64,000 nt of DNA from Pacificoceanicola onchidii (GTDB lineage: Bacteria; Pseudomonadota; Alphaproteobacteria; Rhodobacterales; Rhodobacteraceae): positions 417,014 through 481,013 of the forward strand of contig NZ_SRXY01000004.1 in the NCBI RefSeq assembly GCF_004804335.1, read 5' to 3'. The first letter of the stretch is position 1, and each line of letters starts with the position of its first letter. This document shows positions 54,537 to 63,661 of this stretch, piece by piece. The notes below the pieces were generated by a model, which saw only the letters and a list, made by a program, of their open reading frames with translations, was not told where the DNA came from and made no database searches. Both the position numbers and the translations under genes were made by a program.

Positions 54537-55579
54537 CTCAATGCCTTCCTTAGCACCCGCGACACGCGATCCATGTCTTCTTCCGTGTATCGCTGATCGC
54601 ATGGGAGTGTAAGCATCTGATGGTGCATCGCTCGCTCGGAAGTCGCCAAGTTTGGTCCCGCCAACTCGGGCCAGTGTCGCGGAGCGAAAACGCGATAAAC
54701 GGCCAAATCGCGAGCAAGTTCCGCCGCATCCCTGACCCTGATCGGAAAGCCAAGCGGTACCCACGCTGGCTTTCGATCTGGCAAAAATGCAAGATCTGCC
54801 AGTCGACTGTGCAGACGCGCGTAATTGGCCCGACGGGTTTCGGCGATGTTGCGCCAAGCCGAACTCGCAAGCACGCGTTTTGTCGTTGCACTCATGCCTT
54901 GATCAGAAATCGTCATGGAGGCTTCGGCCTCTCGGAAAGCTTGATACCAACGCTCGTTTTCCCGATCCAAAGGATCACGGGCACGCATCAAACCTGCGCG
55001 CCGAAGTCTTGCTGTGGATGCGGGACGCTGTTTTGGAACAGGGAGCAAACCCGCCCGATCAACAAGCAAGCCGCCATCCGGCACGCCAAGCAGCTTGCGC
55101 GGGCTATATATTTGCACGTGACCCCAAGGATGCGAGGCTGTGTGCAATGCCTGCGCATTGTCCTCGACAAAAATCACATCGGGATGGCTCTGGACCAATT
55201 TGCGAAACACCTCGTTGGGGCGCCCGAACGGGTTGAACCCAAGCAACAAGTCACCGGGTCTGAGAGACGCATCAAGGACTTGAACGTCAGGGGAAAAGGT
55301 ATCATCCACATGGTAAAACAGAGCCTTTGGCGCTGCCTCCGCCATGTCCCGGCACATATAGGCTGGCACCCAAACCCGGCGCGGGCCAAAACCCGCGATG
55401 ACATGGGCAAATGCTGAACGAGCATTGGAGAATGTAAGGACCTGCGCCGCTCCAGCCGTCCAAAGATCCCACAGGCTTTCAGGAACAGACCGCCCGCTTT
55501 GTGCGGCCTCAAAGACCCCGCCAATGGCAGAGGTTTCATCCACGGACAAGAGTGGCATTGAAGCGGTAACGCGCCGCAT
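54533..55579 (-). CDS. DegT/DnrJ/EryC1-like PLP enzyme
   Basis: The product is 348 aa from ATG 55579 (ATG at 55558 is an alternative). It resembles sugar aminotransferases: VIFVEDNAQALH has the Asp-x-Ala pair that supports PLP, and YSPRKLLGVPDGGLLV carries Lys162 in the Schiff-base position. The family converts keto-sugars to amino-sugars using glutamate. The sequence diverges from classical members (no SFxxxK spacing), so a related PLP function is possible. It overlaps the methyltransferase upstream by 44 bp and the acyltransferase downstream by 4 bp. Confidence 0.75.
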   Translation of the reverse strand: MRRVTASMPLLSVDETSAIGGVFEAAQSGRSVPESLWDLWTAGAAQVLTFSNARSAFAHVIAGFGPRRVWVPAYMCRDMAEAAPKALFYHVDDTFSPDVQVLDASLRPGDLLLGFNPFGRPNEVFRKLVQSHPDVIFVEDNAQALHTASHPWGHVQIYSPRKLLGVPDGGLLVDRAGLLPVPKQRPASTARLRRAGLMRARDPLDRENERWYQAFREAEASMTISDQGMSATTKRVLASSAWRNIAETRRANYARLHSRLADLAFLPDRKPAWVPLGFPIRVRDAAELARDLAVYRVFAPRHWPELAGPNLATSERAMHHQMLTLPCDQRYTEEDMDRVSRVLRKALS

Positions 55580-56234
55580 GCACCTTGGCTGGCAGATCGG
55601 TGAACTCGCACGTTAACCCAAGATCGCCTGCGATTGTTACCAGCTCATCCTTTTTCCACCAGTTCCCGAACGCATCAGTCCCGGCAGCGACATACGCCTC
55701 ATGTGCCGCTCGCCTCTCGGGGGTATCGAAAAAGTTATGTTTCAAATCAAAATCCGGAACAAATCCGAGTACGATCCGAAGATCATCCGAGGAAATAGAC
55801 AGGACATCTTCGAGAATACGTTGCCCGACACCTAGGTCAAAATGCTGCCATGCCCCATACATCATCACGCGGGAGAAGGGTGCTTCGGGCCGGTCGGAGA
55901 GAGAAGCGATATCGCTCACGTCCAACTCTTCATACCGCAGATTCGGCCCCGGAAAATCTCGTCGCGCGACAGAAAGCATGGCGCTGGAAAAGTCTACGCC
56001 CAAGGCCGCTTCGGCCTGTTCCGAGAGCGGCCTTGTGAAAATCCCGTTGCCGCAACACAGATCCAGCAAACGATCCGAATGCCCTATTTGCAATTCCGCG
56101 GCCATCTGCGCTTGCAAAGCCAACAGGTGATCTTCGGGGATCGGCTGGCCGTGAACAGTGTGCCCGACTTGGGACAGATGGTCGTCCGGGTCCAACTCCG
56201 CCACGCGGGTGTCGTAGAACTCTTTCCAATCCAA
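55536..56234 (-). CDS. Class I SAM-dependent methyltransferase
   Basis: This 232-aa protein has the SAM-binding motif I RLLDLCCGNGIFTRPLSEQ, the acidic motif II region ALGVDFSSAMLSVARRDF, and motif III-like RYEELDVSDI, all in Rossmann order. The acceptor is unknown. With the PLP and FemAB-like genes it makes a three-gene sugar-modification group at the head of the polysaccharide run, in which a dideoxy or amino-sugar could be aminated, acylated and methylated. Confidence 0.88.
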   Translation of the reverse strand: MDWKEFYDTRVAELDPDDHLSQVGHTVHGQPIPEDHLLALQAQMAAELQIGHSDRLLDLCCGNGIFTRPLSEQAEAALGVDFSSAMLSVARRDFPGPNLRYEELDVSDIASLSDRPEAPFSRVMMYGAWQHFDLGVGQRILEDVLSISSDDLRIVLGFVPDFDLKHNFFDTPERRAAHEAYVAAGTDAFGNWWKKDELVTIAGDLGLTCEFTDLPAKVHAARYRFNATLVRG

Positions 56235-56402
56235 ATCTGCTCTCCGTCCAAAACGCTTGGCAAGATGTACCGTAAGATTCTGGCGCCTACCAGACGGCTG
56301 TTCTTGTTCCGGGATACATGCGCACAGATGAGTTAGGCCACGATGTGAAATGCGCGAACGCTATAGAAAAGTGTATCTCGTGTTGTCTTCAACCATCTGC
56401 TT

Positions 56403-56723
56403 TCATTCGCTCTTCGCCAGTTCTTCCTGAGCACGGACGATGAAGACCGCTGTGACCCTAGGTAACCCATCGACCCAACGTCGAGCCAGATCAATGTCGG
56501 CCAGCAAAGAATTCTCTGAGCTAATCAAGATGTTTAGCGCAGTGCTCGGTACAAAGTCTTTCGCAGTTGCTTTCCGGGATTGTTCCAGCGATCGAAAAGG
56601 GTTCGTGTGGCCCGGAACATTGGTGATGAAACTCTTGGCAAATCCTGATGCCCGCACCCTCCATTGCCGGCGAGAAGGAATACCATCCCTTGCTCCTACA
56701 AAGCGTCCCGTAGGCAGGTGCAT
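56403..56723 (-). pseudogene. Possible remnant of a sulfotransferase-like gene
   Basis: This short 106-codon ORF ends in LNILISSENSLLADIDLARRW and LPRVTAVFIVRAQEELAKS then a stop. The ISSE block followed about 30 residues later by an RxQxEL block is typical of the middle of a sulfotransferase-like family common in capsule loci, where the protein would continue for another 150 residues or more. It lacks the N-terminal nucleotide-binding part too. It could be a decayed copy or chance coding. The rest of the 630-bp gap 56235-56864 holds no gene I can support, only the terminator at 56811-56842. Confidence 0.3.
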
Positions 56724-56810
56724 TTTTTGGATCGCCGCTTTGGCGGCCTTGTCGCGGCCAAATGTCTATAGCGCGCGGTCATGTTTCTGTGATGCGTAGA
56801 ACTCGGTAAC

Positions 56811-56842
56811 AAAAAAGAAGGCCCCGCACGAAAGCAGGGCCT
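56811..56842 (-). terminator. Terminator of the tail-fibre-like gene
   Basis: On the minus strand AGGCCCTGC pairs with GCGGGGCCT (9 bp, one G-U), loop of 6, then TTCTTTTTT. Confidence 0.85.
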
Positions 56843-56864
56843 GTTCAGACTGTTCGTCTGTTTT

Positions 56865-57980
56865 TTACTCCGCAATCATCGCTTCTACCGAAGCAAGACG
56901 CTCTTCAAGTTGGGCAATGTAAATATGCGCTTTTTCAAGCTCGTTCAGCATTCCCGCAACCTTCTGAGTCACGTTGAAAGGACCATTTTCATCCGTGGGA
57001 CCAACGTTGGGCAAATGACGATTGGCAAACATCAGTTCCGCCTGCTCGCTGATTGTCGGCAGCGGATAGTCTGCGTCAAAAACCCGGTCACAACCCGCAC
57101 CACAAACAGCGCCGGTTGTCGTGAGATCCCCAAGCAACGTCATGTTGCCGGTCTTATCGAGCGACATCTGAACGCCGCCATCCGAATGCGTGATCAGGAA
57201 GCGGTTCGGGTTGCTGTTTTCGTGTGTGAAGAACCACGAGTCACCCGTAGACGTGTTTTCCATCGTAATGTAACCGCCGCCGTTGTTCTCAAGAAGTATC
57301 ATCTGCTTGACACCAGAAGACGTTCTCAAAATATGCAGCGCCGCTTCGGAAGTCAGCGTTCCGATACCCACATCGTTGTCGTTGTCGATGGTCAAGGATT
57401 GGCTGCCAGCACCCGGTCGAATTCGGAAAGGCAGTGTCGATCCGTTGGTGGCATCGCGAACAAAGAAGCCCGCCTCGTTACCCGCGACATCCCATGTCTG
57501 CGGCGTGAAACCGGATGATCCGTTCTGCTCCAAACGCAAGGTTGGCGTATTGCCCGTGACCGCATGCAGCTGGCCCACGGGGGTCGAGGTTCCGACACCG
57601 ACGCGGCCACCATCATCGACATACAGTGCGTTGTTCGGACCATTAGCCTCGACGGTGAACACGCTCCGGTTGGCTGTGGCATCCATGATGCGGAAATACT
57701 CGCCACCGCCGTTTGAGCTGGCGTTCGCCTCAAGCCGCCAATCCTGGTTTGGGAAACTCGCCGACGACGATGTGTCATCAAAGTGGAGGCGAACATTGTT
57801 TTCCTTCAGGCGGATCGTATCGAACCCGTAGGATTCAGAGTTGGCACAATCATTACCTACACACAGGCTGTTTCGGATAGTGGTGTTCGTATTGATGACA
57901 TTCTGAGCGCTGGCGGCACCGGCCAGAAGGCAAACAACTGTGGCGCTCACAAAGATGGACGTACCATTGATTTTACCCAT
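56865..57980 (-). CDS. Secreted tail-fibre-like beta-repeat protein with C-terminal coiled coil (paralogue 1)
   Basis: This 371-aa protein starts at ATG 57980 with GAGGAG seven bases upstream. A signal peptide (IFVSATVVCLLAGAASA) is followed by Cys-containing N-terminal text (SLCVGNDCANSESYGFDTIRL), repeated beta motifs (GRVGVGTSTPVGQLHAV, DVGIGTLTSEAALHIL), and ITMENTSTGDSWFFTHENSNPNRFLIT. The end has DADYPLPTISEQAELMFANRHLP and a helical tail (about 335-371) likely to trimerise. VGIGT..P.. units are typical of tail-fibre and trimeric surface proteins. The role is unknown; surface adhesion or matrix is a guess. It is a tandem paralogue of the next gene. Confidence 0.78.
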   Translation of the reverse strand: MGKINGTSIFVSATVVCLLAGAASAQNVINTNTTIRNSLCVGNDCANSESYGFDTIRLKENNVRLHFDDTSSSASFPNQDWRLEANASSNGGGEYFRIMDATANRSVFTVEANGPNNALYVDDGGRVGVGTSTPVGQLHAVTGNTPTLRLEQNGSSGFTPQTWDVAGNEAGFFVRDATNGSTLPFRIRPGAGSQSLTIDNDNDVGIGTLTSEAALHILRTSSGVKQMILLENNGGGYITMENTSTGDSWFFTHENSNPNRFLITHSDGGVQMSLDKTGNMTLLGDLTTTGAVCGAGCDRVFDADYPLPTISEQAELMFANRHLPNVGPTDENGPFNVTQKVAGMLNELEKAHIYIAQLEERLASVEAMIAE

Positions 57981-58121
57981 GGGGACTCTCCTCAAATTCA
58001 AAAATTCAGCACGTTTTGCGGGCAAAATGGCCCGGCCAAAACCAAGTATACCTGAACAACTTCCGGTTTTGTGAAAAATCTTGTGTCACAATCCAGAAGG
58101 TCGGGTCTTCCTTACCAACAG

Positions 58122-59339
58122 CTATTGTTGAATTGCAGTTTCCAGGTCAGCGAACCGCCCGTTCAGAGCCGCAACAATTGCGGACAATTCGTGGTCTTGC
58201 GCCCTGAGTCGTGCCTCTTGGCGCCGGATGACCGCTTCCTGCTCCAAAGTGTACAGGGTGAGTTCCTCAATTTTCTTCAACAGGAGTAACTGCATTTGGG
58301 TCATGTCCAGACCATTTGCATTGACGTCAGCCGCCGAAGGGATCTCCGGCAAGTGACCATTTTCCGCAATAAAGGCGGATACTTCGTCCAACGATCGAAG
58401 TGGGTAATCCGACTCGAACACGTAGTCAGGAACATTCAATTGCGTCCCGGCAACCTGGAACCCACCCTGTACCGAAAGGTGACCGCTCGCAGTCAGGCTC
58501 ATTTCGGGACCATCCGGCACAGAATCAGAGATAATGAAGCGGTTCGGCGCGTTGTTTTCATGGACAAAGTACCAGGACGTACCGGCTTGGCTGTTGTCCA
58601 GTGTAAAGTATGAACCGCCGTTGTTGGTCATGTTGAACATTTCGCGCACCGCAGAAGGGCTGCCGGAGGTGTTTTCTACGCGCAACCCCGCACTGCCATC
58701 GCCGCGCAACACGTGTATCGCCGCAGAAGGCGCACCGGTTCCGAAACCCGTGTTGCCAACCGAATCCATGAAAAGCCCGTGATCTGGCGCCCCTGTCCGA
58801 ATTTCCAAAGGCAGCGAACCCGTTCCGGGATCAAACAGATAGAACCCGGCTCCATTGCCGTGTAGCTCCCACCGCTGCCCCGAACTCACGGTTTCAAATG
58901 CGATGCCGGGATCCATATTGTCGACCAAATGTAGATCCGTGGTGGGCAGGCTCGTGCCCAAACCAAGGTCGCCCTGAGCGTTCAAGTGAATGGCGTCCGC
59001 AGGGGCCGCCGCGTTCAAGTGTAGAAGTGGTTTGTCGTCATCTGCATTTCGAATGGCAAAAAAGTTTCCTTCGGAGCTTGTTTGACCGTTCACCTCAAAG
59101 AGCCAATCAACCGAAGGAAAACTGCCACCTGACGTATCCTCAAACAGAAGGCGAGTCACAGAGTGTTTGACCTTCATCGTAATGTCGTCAAAGCTCTCGC
59201 TGTTCCAACATTCAGGACCCGCGCACAAACGACCATCAACGCTATGGTTTCCGCTCAGAACGGTTTGCGCATCAATCGGAGCAGCCGCAACACAAACGCC
59301 GGCTAGAACCCCGAATAGTAAGTCGCGCGCTCGCCTCAT
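58122..59339 (-). CDS. Secreted tail-fibre-like beta-repeat protein (paralogue 2)
   Basis: This 405-aa protein starts at ATG 59339 with GAGG upstream. It has a signal peptide (LLFGVLAGVCVAAAPIDA) and the same order of blocks as paralogue 1: CAGPECWNSESFDDI, LFEDTSGGSFPSVDWLFEVNG, GDLGLGTSLPTTDLHLV, FTLDNSQAGTSWYFVHENNAPNRFIIS. The C-terminus YVFESDYPLRSLDEVSAFIAENGHLPEIPSA.DVNANGLDM closely resembles the conserved end of tail-fibre-domain proteins best known from Bacteroidetes, followed by a heptad-like coiled coil. Cotranscription with paralogue 1 is likely (141-bp gap). The function is unknown. Confidence 0.78.
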   Translation of the reverse strand: MRRARDLLFGVLAGVCVAAAPIDAQTVLSGNHSVDGRLCAGPECWNSESFDDITMKVKHSVTRLLFEDTSGGSFPSVDWLFEVNGQTSSEGNFFAIRNADDDKPLLHLNAAAPADAIHLNAQGDLGLGTSLPTTDLHLVDNMDPGIAFETVSSGQRWELHGNGAGFYLFDPGTGSLPLEIRTGAPDHGLFMDSVGNTGFGTGAPSAAIHVLRGDGSAGLRVENTSGSPSAVREMFNMTNNGGSYFTLDNSQAGTSWYFVHENNAPNRFIISDSVPDGPEMSLTASGHLSVQGGFQVAGTQLNVPDYVFESDYPLRSLDEVSAFIAENGHLPEIPSAADVNANGLDMTQMQLLLLKKIEELTLYTLEQEAVIRRQEARLRAQDHELSAIVAALNGRFADLETAIQQ

Positions 59340-59814
59340 TTTGAGCCTCGTTGTCCAAATAACCGGGAAAGCGCCACGAGAAGGGAAGTTCGGCGGCAAG
59401 CCCGAAACTCCGCTGAGAATGGCCCTACACTGCTTAATTTAACGTGTACGCTGATCGACGACCTTTGACGCGTGTGACGCGTGTGACGCTCTTGCGGGTA
59501 GAGCAACCGTCGCGCTTGGAAGCGATTTCGGAAGAGAAAGCTTTGTAAATGGCGTTTTTGGCAGGTGGCATTTCGAAAGTAACTATTCGAAAAAGAGCGA
59601 TTCCGCGCTTGGCTGGAGACACCTGCAATTCAATTCAATTTCTTAGAAAGAAATCCGTTCCAAAACTGAAGCGAAAAGCGCAGACAAACCAAGGCGGTGC
59701 TTGTGAAACAAAGTTTTTTTACATGTTTTGCTAGAATTTGAACCAACCCTGTAACCGATTGGAAAGCACCCACTGCAATACCTTGCGAGGATTCAACAAC
59801 AGGGATCCATCAAG
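59340..59814. other. 475-bp intergenic region between divergent genes
   Basis: No convincing gene. At 59467-59490 the 9-mer GACGCGTGT is repeated twice and then partly a third time (GACGCT), which could be a regulator site. An AT-rich stretch near 59700-59760 (T-run and TTGCTAGAAT) is the likely promoter area for the binding-protein gene. The 59434-59628 minus-strand ORF has no recognisable content. Confidence 0.45.
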
Positions 59815-60960
59815 ATGACCTTCAAAGCATTCCTAAAGACTGCAGCCTTGGTCTGCGCGCTACCCGTAATCGGCCATGCGGCTCAAGGGATAAACTCCGG
59901 AGAAGTGCGATTCGCGCAAGTTGCGGCCTTGGAGGGCCCTGCGGCCGCACTTGGGCAGGGTATGCGTCTCGGGCTGACTGCCGCATTTGACGAGGCCAAC
60001 TCCGCAGGAGGAGTGCACGGACGAACCATCGTACTCGACAGCCAGAACGATGGGTATGAGCCCGACATGTCTATTGCTCATGTTAAATCTGTAATCGGCG
60101 GCGACAATCACATTGGACTGATTGGGGCGGTCGGCACGCCAACTTCTGCCGCAACACAGCCTATCGCGACGGAGGCAGGGCTGCCGTTTATCGGCCCGTT
60201 CACGGGCGCAGGCTTTCTCCGTGACGAAGCCCTCGGCAACGTGCTGAATGTTCGGGCAACTTACTTCGCAGAAACCGAAGCTTGGATCGAATATCTCGTT
60301 GATCAACAGGGGATGAAATCCGTAGCCATCTTATACCAAGACGACGGATTTGGCCGGGTTGGTTTGGCAGGCGTAACCGCTGCGTTGGAGAGCAGAGGGA
60401 TGTCTCTTGCAGCGGAAGGAACCTACACGCGCAATACGGTTGCGGTCAAAAAGGCGCTTCTGGAGATCCGCAAAGCCAAACCTGATGCTGTCGTGATGGT
60501 CGGAGCCTATAAGCCAGTCGCAGAATTCATCAAACTTTCGCGCAAGCTGAAGTTCAATCCGACGTTCGTCAACATCTCGTTTGTCGGTTCAAAAGCATTG
60601 GCGGCCGAACTTGGCGAAGCCGGAGAAGGCGTGATTGTAAGCCAAGTCGTGCCCTTCCCTTGGGACGCTTCGATCCCGATCGTCGCTCAGTATCAGGCCG
60701 CATTGAAAGCGGTTGATCCCTCGGCAGAGCCAGGTTTTGTGTCTCTTGAGGGGTATCTCACGGGTCGTCTCGCCATCAAGGCGTTGGAAAGCGCAGGTCA
60801 AGATTTGACGCGGGAAACCTTCCTTTCCGCCATGACCGACCTCCAGATGCTGGATTTTGGCGGCGTCGTCATGGAATTTGGTCCCGGTGACAACCAAGGG
60901 ATGGATAGCGTATTTCTGACACGGATCACCGCAGACGGTGGTTTCGAGCCTGTCGACTGA
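59815..60960 (+). CDS. ABC-type branched-chain amino-acid-like substrate-binding protein
   Basis: This 381-aa periplasmic protein has a signal peptide (LVCALPVIGHAAQG). It shows the type-1 periplasmic binding fold of LivJ relatives: AALEGPAAALGQGMRLGLTAAFDEANSAGGVHGRTIVLDSQNDGYEP at the start, GAVGTPTSAATQPIATEAGLPFIGPFTGAGFLR, and EGYLTGRLAIKALE near the end. The ligand is unknown. No permease or ATPase genes follow; instead, 70 bp downstream, comes a chemoreceptor gene, so it may deliver ligand to that receptor. Confidence 0.92.
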   Translation: MTFKAFLKTAALVCALPVIGHAAQGINSGEVRFAQVAALEGPAAALGQGMRLGLTAAFDEANSAGGVHGRTIVLDSQNDGYEPDMSIAHVKSVIGGDNHIGLIGAVGTPTSAATQPIATEAGLPFIGPFTGAGFLRDEALGNVLNVRATYFAETEAWIEYLVDQQGMKSVAILYQDDGFGRVGLAGVTAALESRGMSLAAEGTYTRNTVAVKKALLEIRKAKPDAVVMVGAYKPVAEFIKLSRKLKFNPTFVNISFVGSKALAAELGEAGEGVIVSQVVPFPWDASIPIVAQYQAALKAVDPSAEPGFVSLEGYLTGRLAIKALESAGQDLTRETFLSAMTDLQMLDFGGVVMEFGPGDNQGMDSVFLTRITADGGFEPVD

Positions 60961-60969
60961 AAAGCGAGA

Positions 60970-60995
60970 GCCCGCCTGAAGTATTCCAGGCGGGC
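60970..60995 (+). other. Hairpin between binding-protein and chemoreceptor genes
   Basis: GCCCGCCTG pairs with CAGGCGGGC (9 bp perfect), with no T-run after it. An mRNA-processing or stability hairpin that would let the binding protein be made in excess is more likely than a terminator. Confidence 0.6.
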
Positions 60996-61030
60996 ACCTG
61001 ACCCTTCGGAAACTAAAGGCTAGAGAACAG

Positions 61031-63661
61031 ATGACTTCACCTGCCGGTCGTTCGTGGCGCCCTTTTTCCAAACTCAGCTCCCGGATAATGCTGATAGTAA
61101 TGTCTCTCACAGCCGTGTCCGGGCTGGTAGGAACAGTTGCTTTCGTAGCGTTTTCGCGCGTCACGGACAGCATGACAGAGCTTACAGGTGTTCGCCTGAT
61201 CGAGCTCGAACAAAGCAGCGCCTTGAAGGAAGCTGCCGACGGAACCAAAAACGCGATGATTGATGTTTTGGCCCTTCGGAATGAGGCCGATTTCGGGGTA
61301 GCGGTTGCTAACGTCGAAGCAGCAACAGCGGAACTTGAGCGCGTGGTAGGTCTCTTGCCTGAAGATGTCCGCTCCATGGTTTCGGAGGACGCAAACAACG
61401 CAACTCTTATGATCGCGCAGCTTACGGATGCAACGCGAATTCAGTTTCGCAATCAAAACGGAATCGCCTTGCAAATGGTGGAGTTACAAATGAGGGGTGA
61501 AGCCCTACAGGCGACGATGATTGAGCTGGCCGATGAGGCATATTTTGATTTGACTATGGGCGGCGAGTCCACGATGGCGGGCGTGGAGGAAACTCTTTCG
61601 ATACTGGTGAACGAACAGTTCGCCGGTTTGGAGATCCTTCTGAGAGCGAGAGCGGAAATCAACTTGCTTTCGGGAATGCTGTACGCACTTCAAATGACCG
61701 ACGACACGGCTACACGTACAATCTTGTCGGATGTAGCGAAAGCTTCTGAGGGACGGCTTTTGCGCGTTCTTGAAGATCTAGGTGAGAATTCGATTACCGC
61801 AGAATTCAAAAGCACCGTTCAAACCGCCGCGAACTTCTACTCGGCGTTAGCTGGCCTTGAGAACAAATCAGGAGCAACCGCTCAAGATCAGATTTTGTTG
61901 CAACGGCGCGAGATGGATATTTTTCTATCGAACGCAATAGATGATGTAATGTTTTTTCTAACGATCTCGGCTGACGAAGCTAGCATCAACAACCGAGATA
62001 CCATTCAATCTTTACTGGACACTCAAGTCGCTCAAATAAACACTTTGTTTGAAATCAGCAATTGGATCAGCCGATTTCAACTGGCGGCGCTCGATGTCGC
62101 TGTGTCAAAAGGATCTGCTGAAGCGAAAGCCGCAGCCTCAAACTTGGAACAGGCTGGAGTGGAACTAGAGAAATTCGCGGATTTTTCAGATGGAAGATTG
62201 GCTGAAGATCTCACAGTATTAGCAAAGCTCGCAGCCAAGGATACCGGGCTACTTCCGTACAAACTGGCAGCCCTGTCTGCTAACGACACAGCTGCGAGCG
62301 CAGCGGAACAAACCGCTCGAGCTGTACAAAAGATCGGGACAGTTGCCTCGGATTTGGCAGTGGACAACTTGGCAGCCATTCGGTCGATGGCGATTAGAAT
62401 TGAGGGAAGTGTGTTCGAGGCAAGAAACCGCGTCAATGGCTTGCTTTTTCTACTTGGCTTCGTGGCTTTATCGTCAGTCCTTTTGATACGGATCTTGGTT
62501 CGGAATCCACTTGATAAATTGCGAACTGCCACCGAACGGCTCGCCGGAGGCGACTTAGCGGAAATAACTGGATTCGGAAGATCCAGCGATGAAATTTTTA
62601 GAATTGCCGGTGCACTTTCCATCTTTCGAGATAGCTTAAGTGAGAAAAACGATTTCGAGGTTCAGCAAAGTAGCATCGAACGACAAAGGAAGGCAGAGCA
62701 AGAAACAGCCGTTGCGGCGATTGGAGCCGGTTTGGAAAGGCTTTCTAAAGGAAACTTGACCGAAGAAATAGATGCGGAGATGGCCGACGGGTATGCCAAG
62801 CTTCGCGATAATTTCAATCAGTCTCAAAACAAACTTCGTGAGATTTTGAAGGAACTGGCACATACAACTGCTGGCATTCAAACTAGTGCCGTCGAAATGA
62901 ATTCAGCGGCAGACGATCTGTCGAAACGAACAGAGAATCAAGCGGCAGCACTTGAGGAGTCTGTTGCGGCTCTGGATTTGGTAACTTCTGCGGTCAACGA
63001 TTCTGCACGCAACGCCCGAAATGCAGAAAATGAGTTAAACTCAGCCAGGGAGAATGCTGAAAGGACGGGCGATACTGTGCGTGAGGCCATTTTGGCTATG
63101 CAGACGATTAAATCGGGGTCCGACGATATTTCGCATATTGTTGGAGTAATTGACGATATCGCATTTCAAACGAATCTACTTGCATTGAACGCCGGAGTAG
63201 AAGCAGCGAGAGCAGGCACGTCTGGTAGCGGTTTCGCAGTTGTCGCCGCAGAGGTTAGAGGGCTGGCTCATCGATCGTCTGAATCAGCGATGGAAATCAA
63301 ATCTCTAATTGAAAACAGCACCGCTCAGGTTGATCAAGGCGTTGAACTTGTGGGACGTGCGGGCAACTCGTTGACTGAAATGCTTGATAAATTCCGTTCT
63401 GTGGCCGAAGTAATGGGCGAAATAGTTGAGTCGGCTTCAGATCAATCGGTCAGTCTTAAGGAGGTCAACTCCGCGATGACGCAGTTGGACAGGGTTACGC
63501 AAGACAATGCCGCCATGGTCCAACAGTCGTCGATGGCAACATCGAACTTGAACCTAGATGCACAACGTCTCGCAAGTCTAGCGGATCAATTCAAATTCAA
63601 AGCGGATCACGACGGGTCTCGCCATCGACCTTTACTCGGGATGACCAGCGGTGCGGCTTAG
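61031..63661 (+). CDS. Methyl-accepting chemotaxis protein
   Basis: This 876-aa inner-membrane receptor has a short N-terminal tail, TM1 at about 20-42 (IMLIVMSLTAVSGLVGTVAFVAF), a long periplasmic helical sensor domain (about 45-470), TM2 at about 475-495 (LLFLLGFVALSSVLLI), then HAMP (NPLDKLRTATERLAGGDL). A second HAMP-like segment near 570-620 (GLERLSKGNLTEEI) precedes the signalling hairpin, whose tip reads IDDIAFQTNLLALNAGVEAARAGTSGSGFAVVAAEVRGLAHRSSESAMEIKSLI. It signals to CheA/CheW. The 3' half is clearly lower in G+C than its neighbours. The gene follows a periplasmic binding protein, its likely partner. Confidence 0.94.
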   Translation: MTSPAGRSWRPFSKLSSRIMLIVMSLTAVSGLVGTVAFVAFSRVTDSMTELTGVRLIELEQSSALKEAADGTKNAMIDVLALRNEADFGVAVANVEAATAELERVVGLLPEDVRSMVSEDANNATLMIAQLTDATRIQFRNQNGIALQMVELQMRGEALQATMIELADEAYFDLTMGGESTMAGVEETLSILVNEQFAGLEILLRARAEINLLSGMLYALQMTDDTATRTILSDVAKASEGRLLRVLEDLGENSITAEFKSTVQTAANFYSALAGLENKSGATAQDQILLQRREMDIFLSNAIDDVMFFLTISADEASINNRDTIQSLLDTQVAQINTLFEISNWISRFQLAALDVAVSKGSAEAKAAASNLEQAGVELEKFADFSDGRLAEDLTVLAKLAAKDTGLLPYKLAALSANDTAASAAEQTARAVQKIGTVASDLAVDNLAAIRSMAIRIEGSVFEARNRVNGLLFLLGFVALSSVLLIRILVRNPLDKLRTATERLAGGDLAEITGFGRSSDEIFRIAGALSIFRDSLSEKNDFEVQQSSIERQRKAEQETAVAAIGAGLERLSKGNLTEEIDAEMADGYAKLRDNFNQSQNKLREILKELAHTTAGIQTSAVEMNSAADDLSKRTENQAAALEESVAALDLVTSAVNDSARNARNAENELNSARENAERTGDTVREAILAMQTIKSGSDDISHIVGVIDDIAFQTNLLALNAGVEAARAGTSGSGFAVVAAEVRGLAHRSSESAMEIKSLIENSTAQVDQGVELVGRAGNSLTEMLDKFRSVAEVMGEIVESASDQSVSLKEVNSAMTQLDRVTQDNAAMVQQSSMATSNLNLDAQRLASLADQFKFKADHDGSRHRPLLGMTSGAA

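Noticed and set aside
56440..56799. 119-codon plus-strand ORF
   Set aside because: No recognisable content; the opposite strand shows the sulfotransferase-like blocks.
59434..59628. 64-codon minus-strand ORF between the tail-fibre-like and binding-protein genes
   Set aside because: No signal peptide, motif or convincing SD; composition is like the noncoding surroundings.
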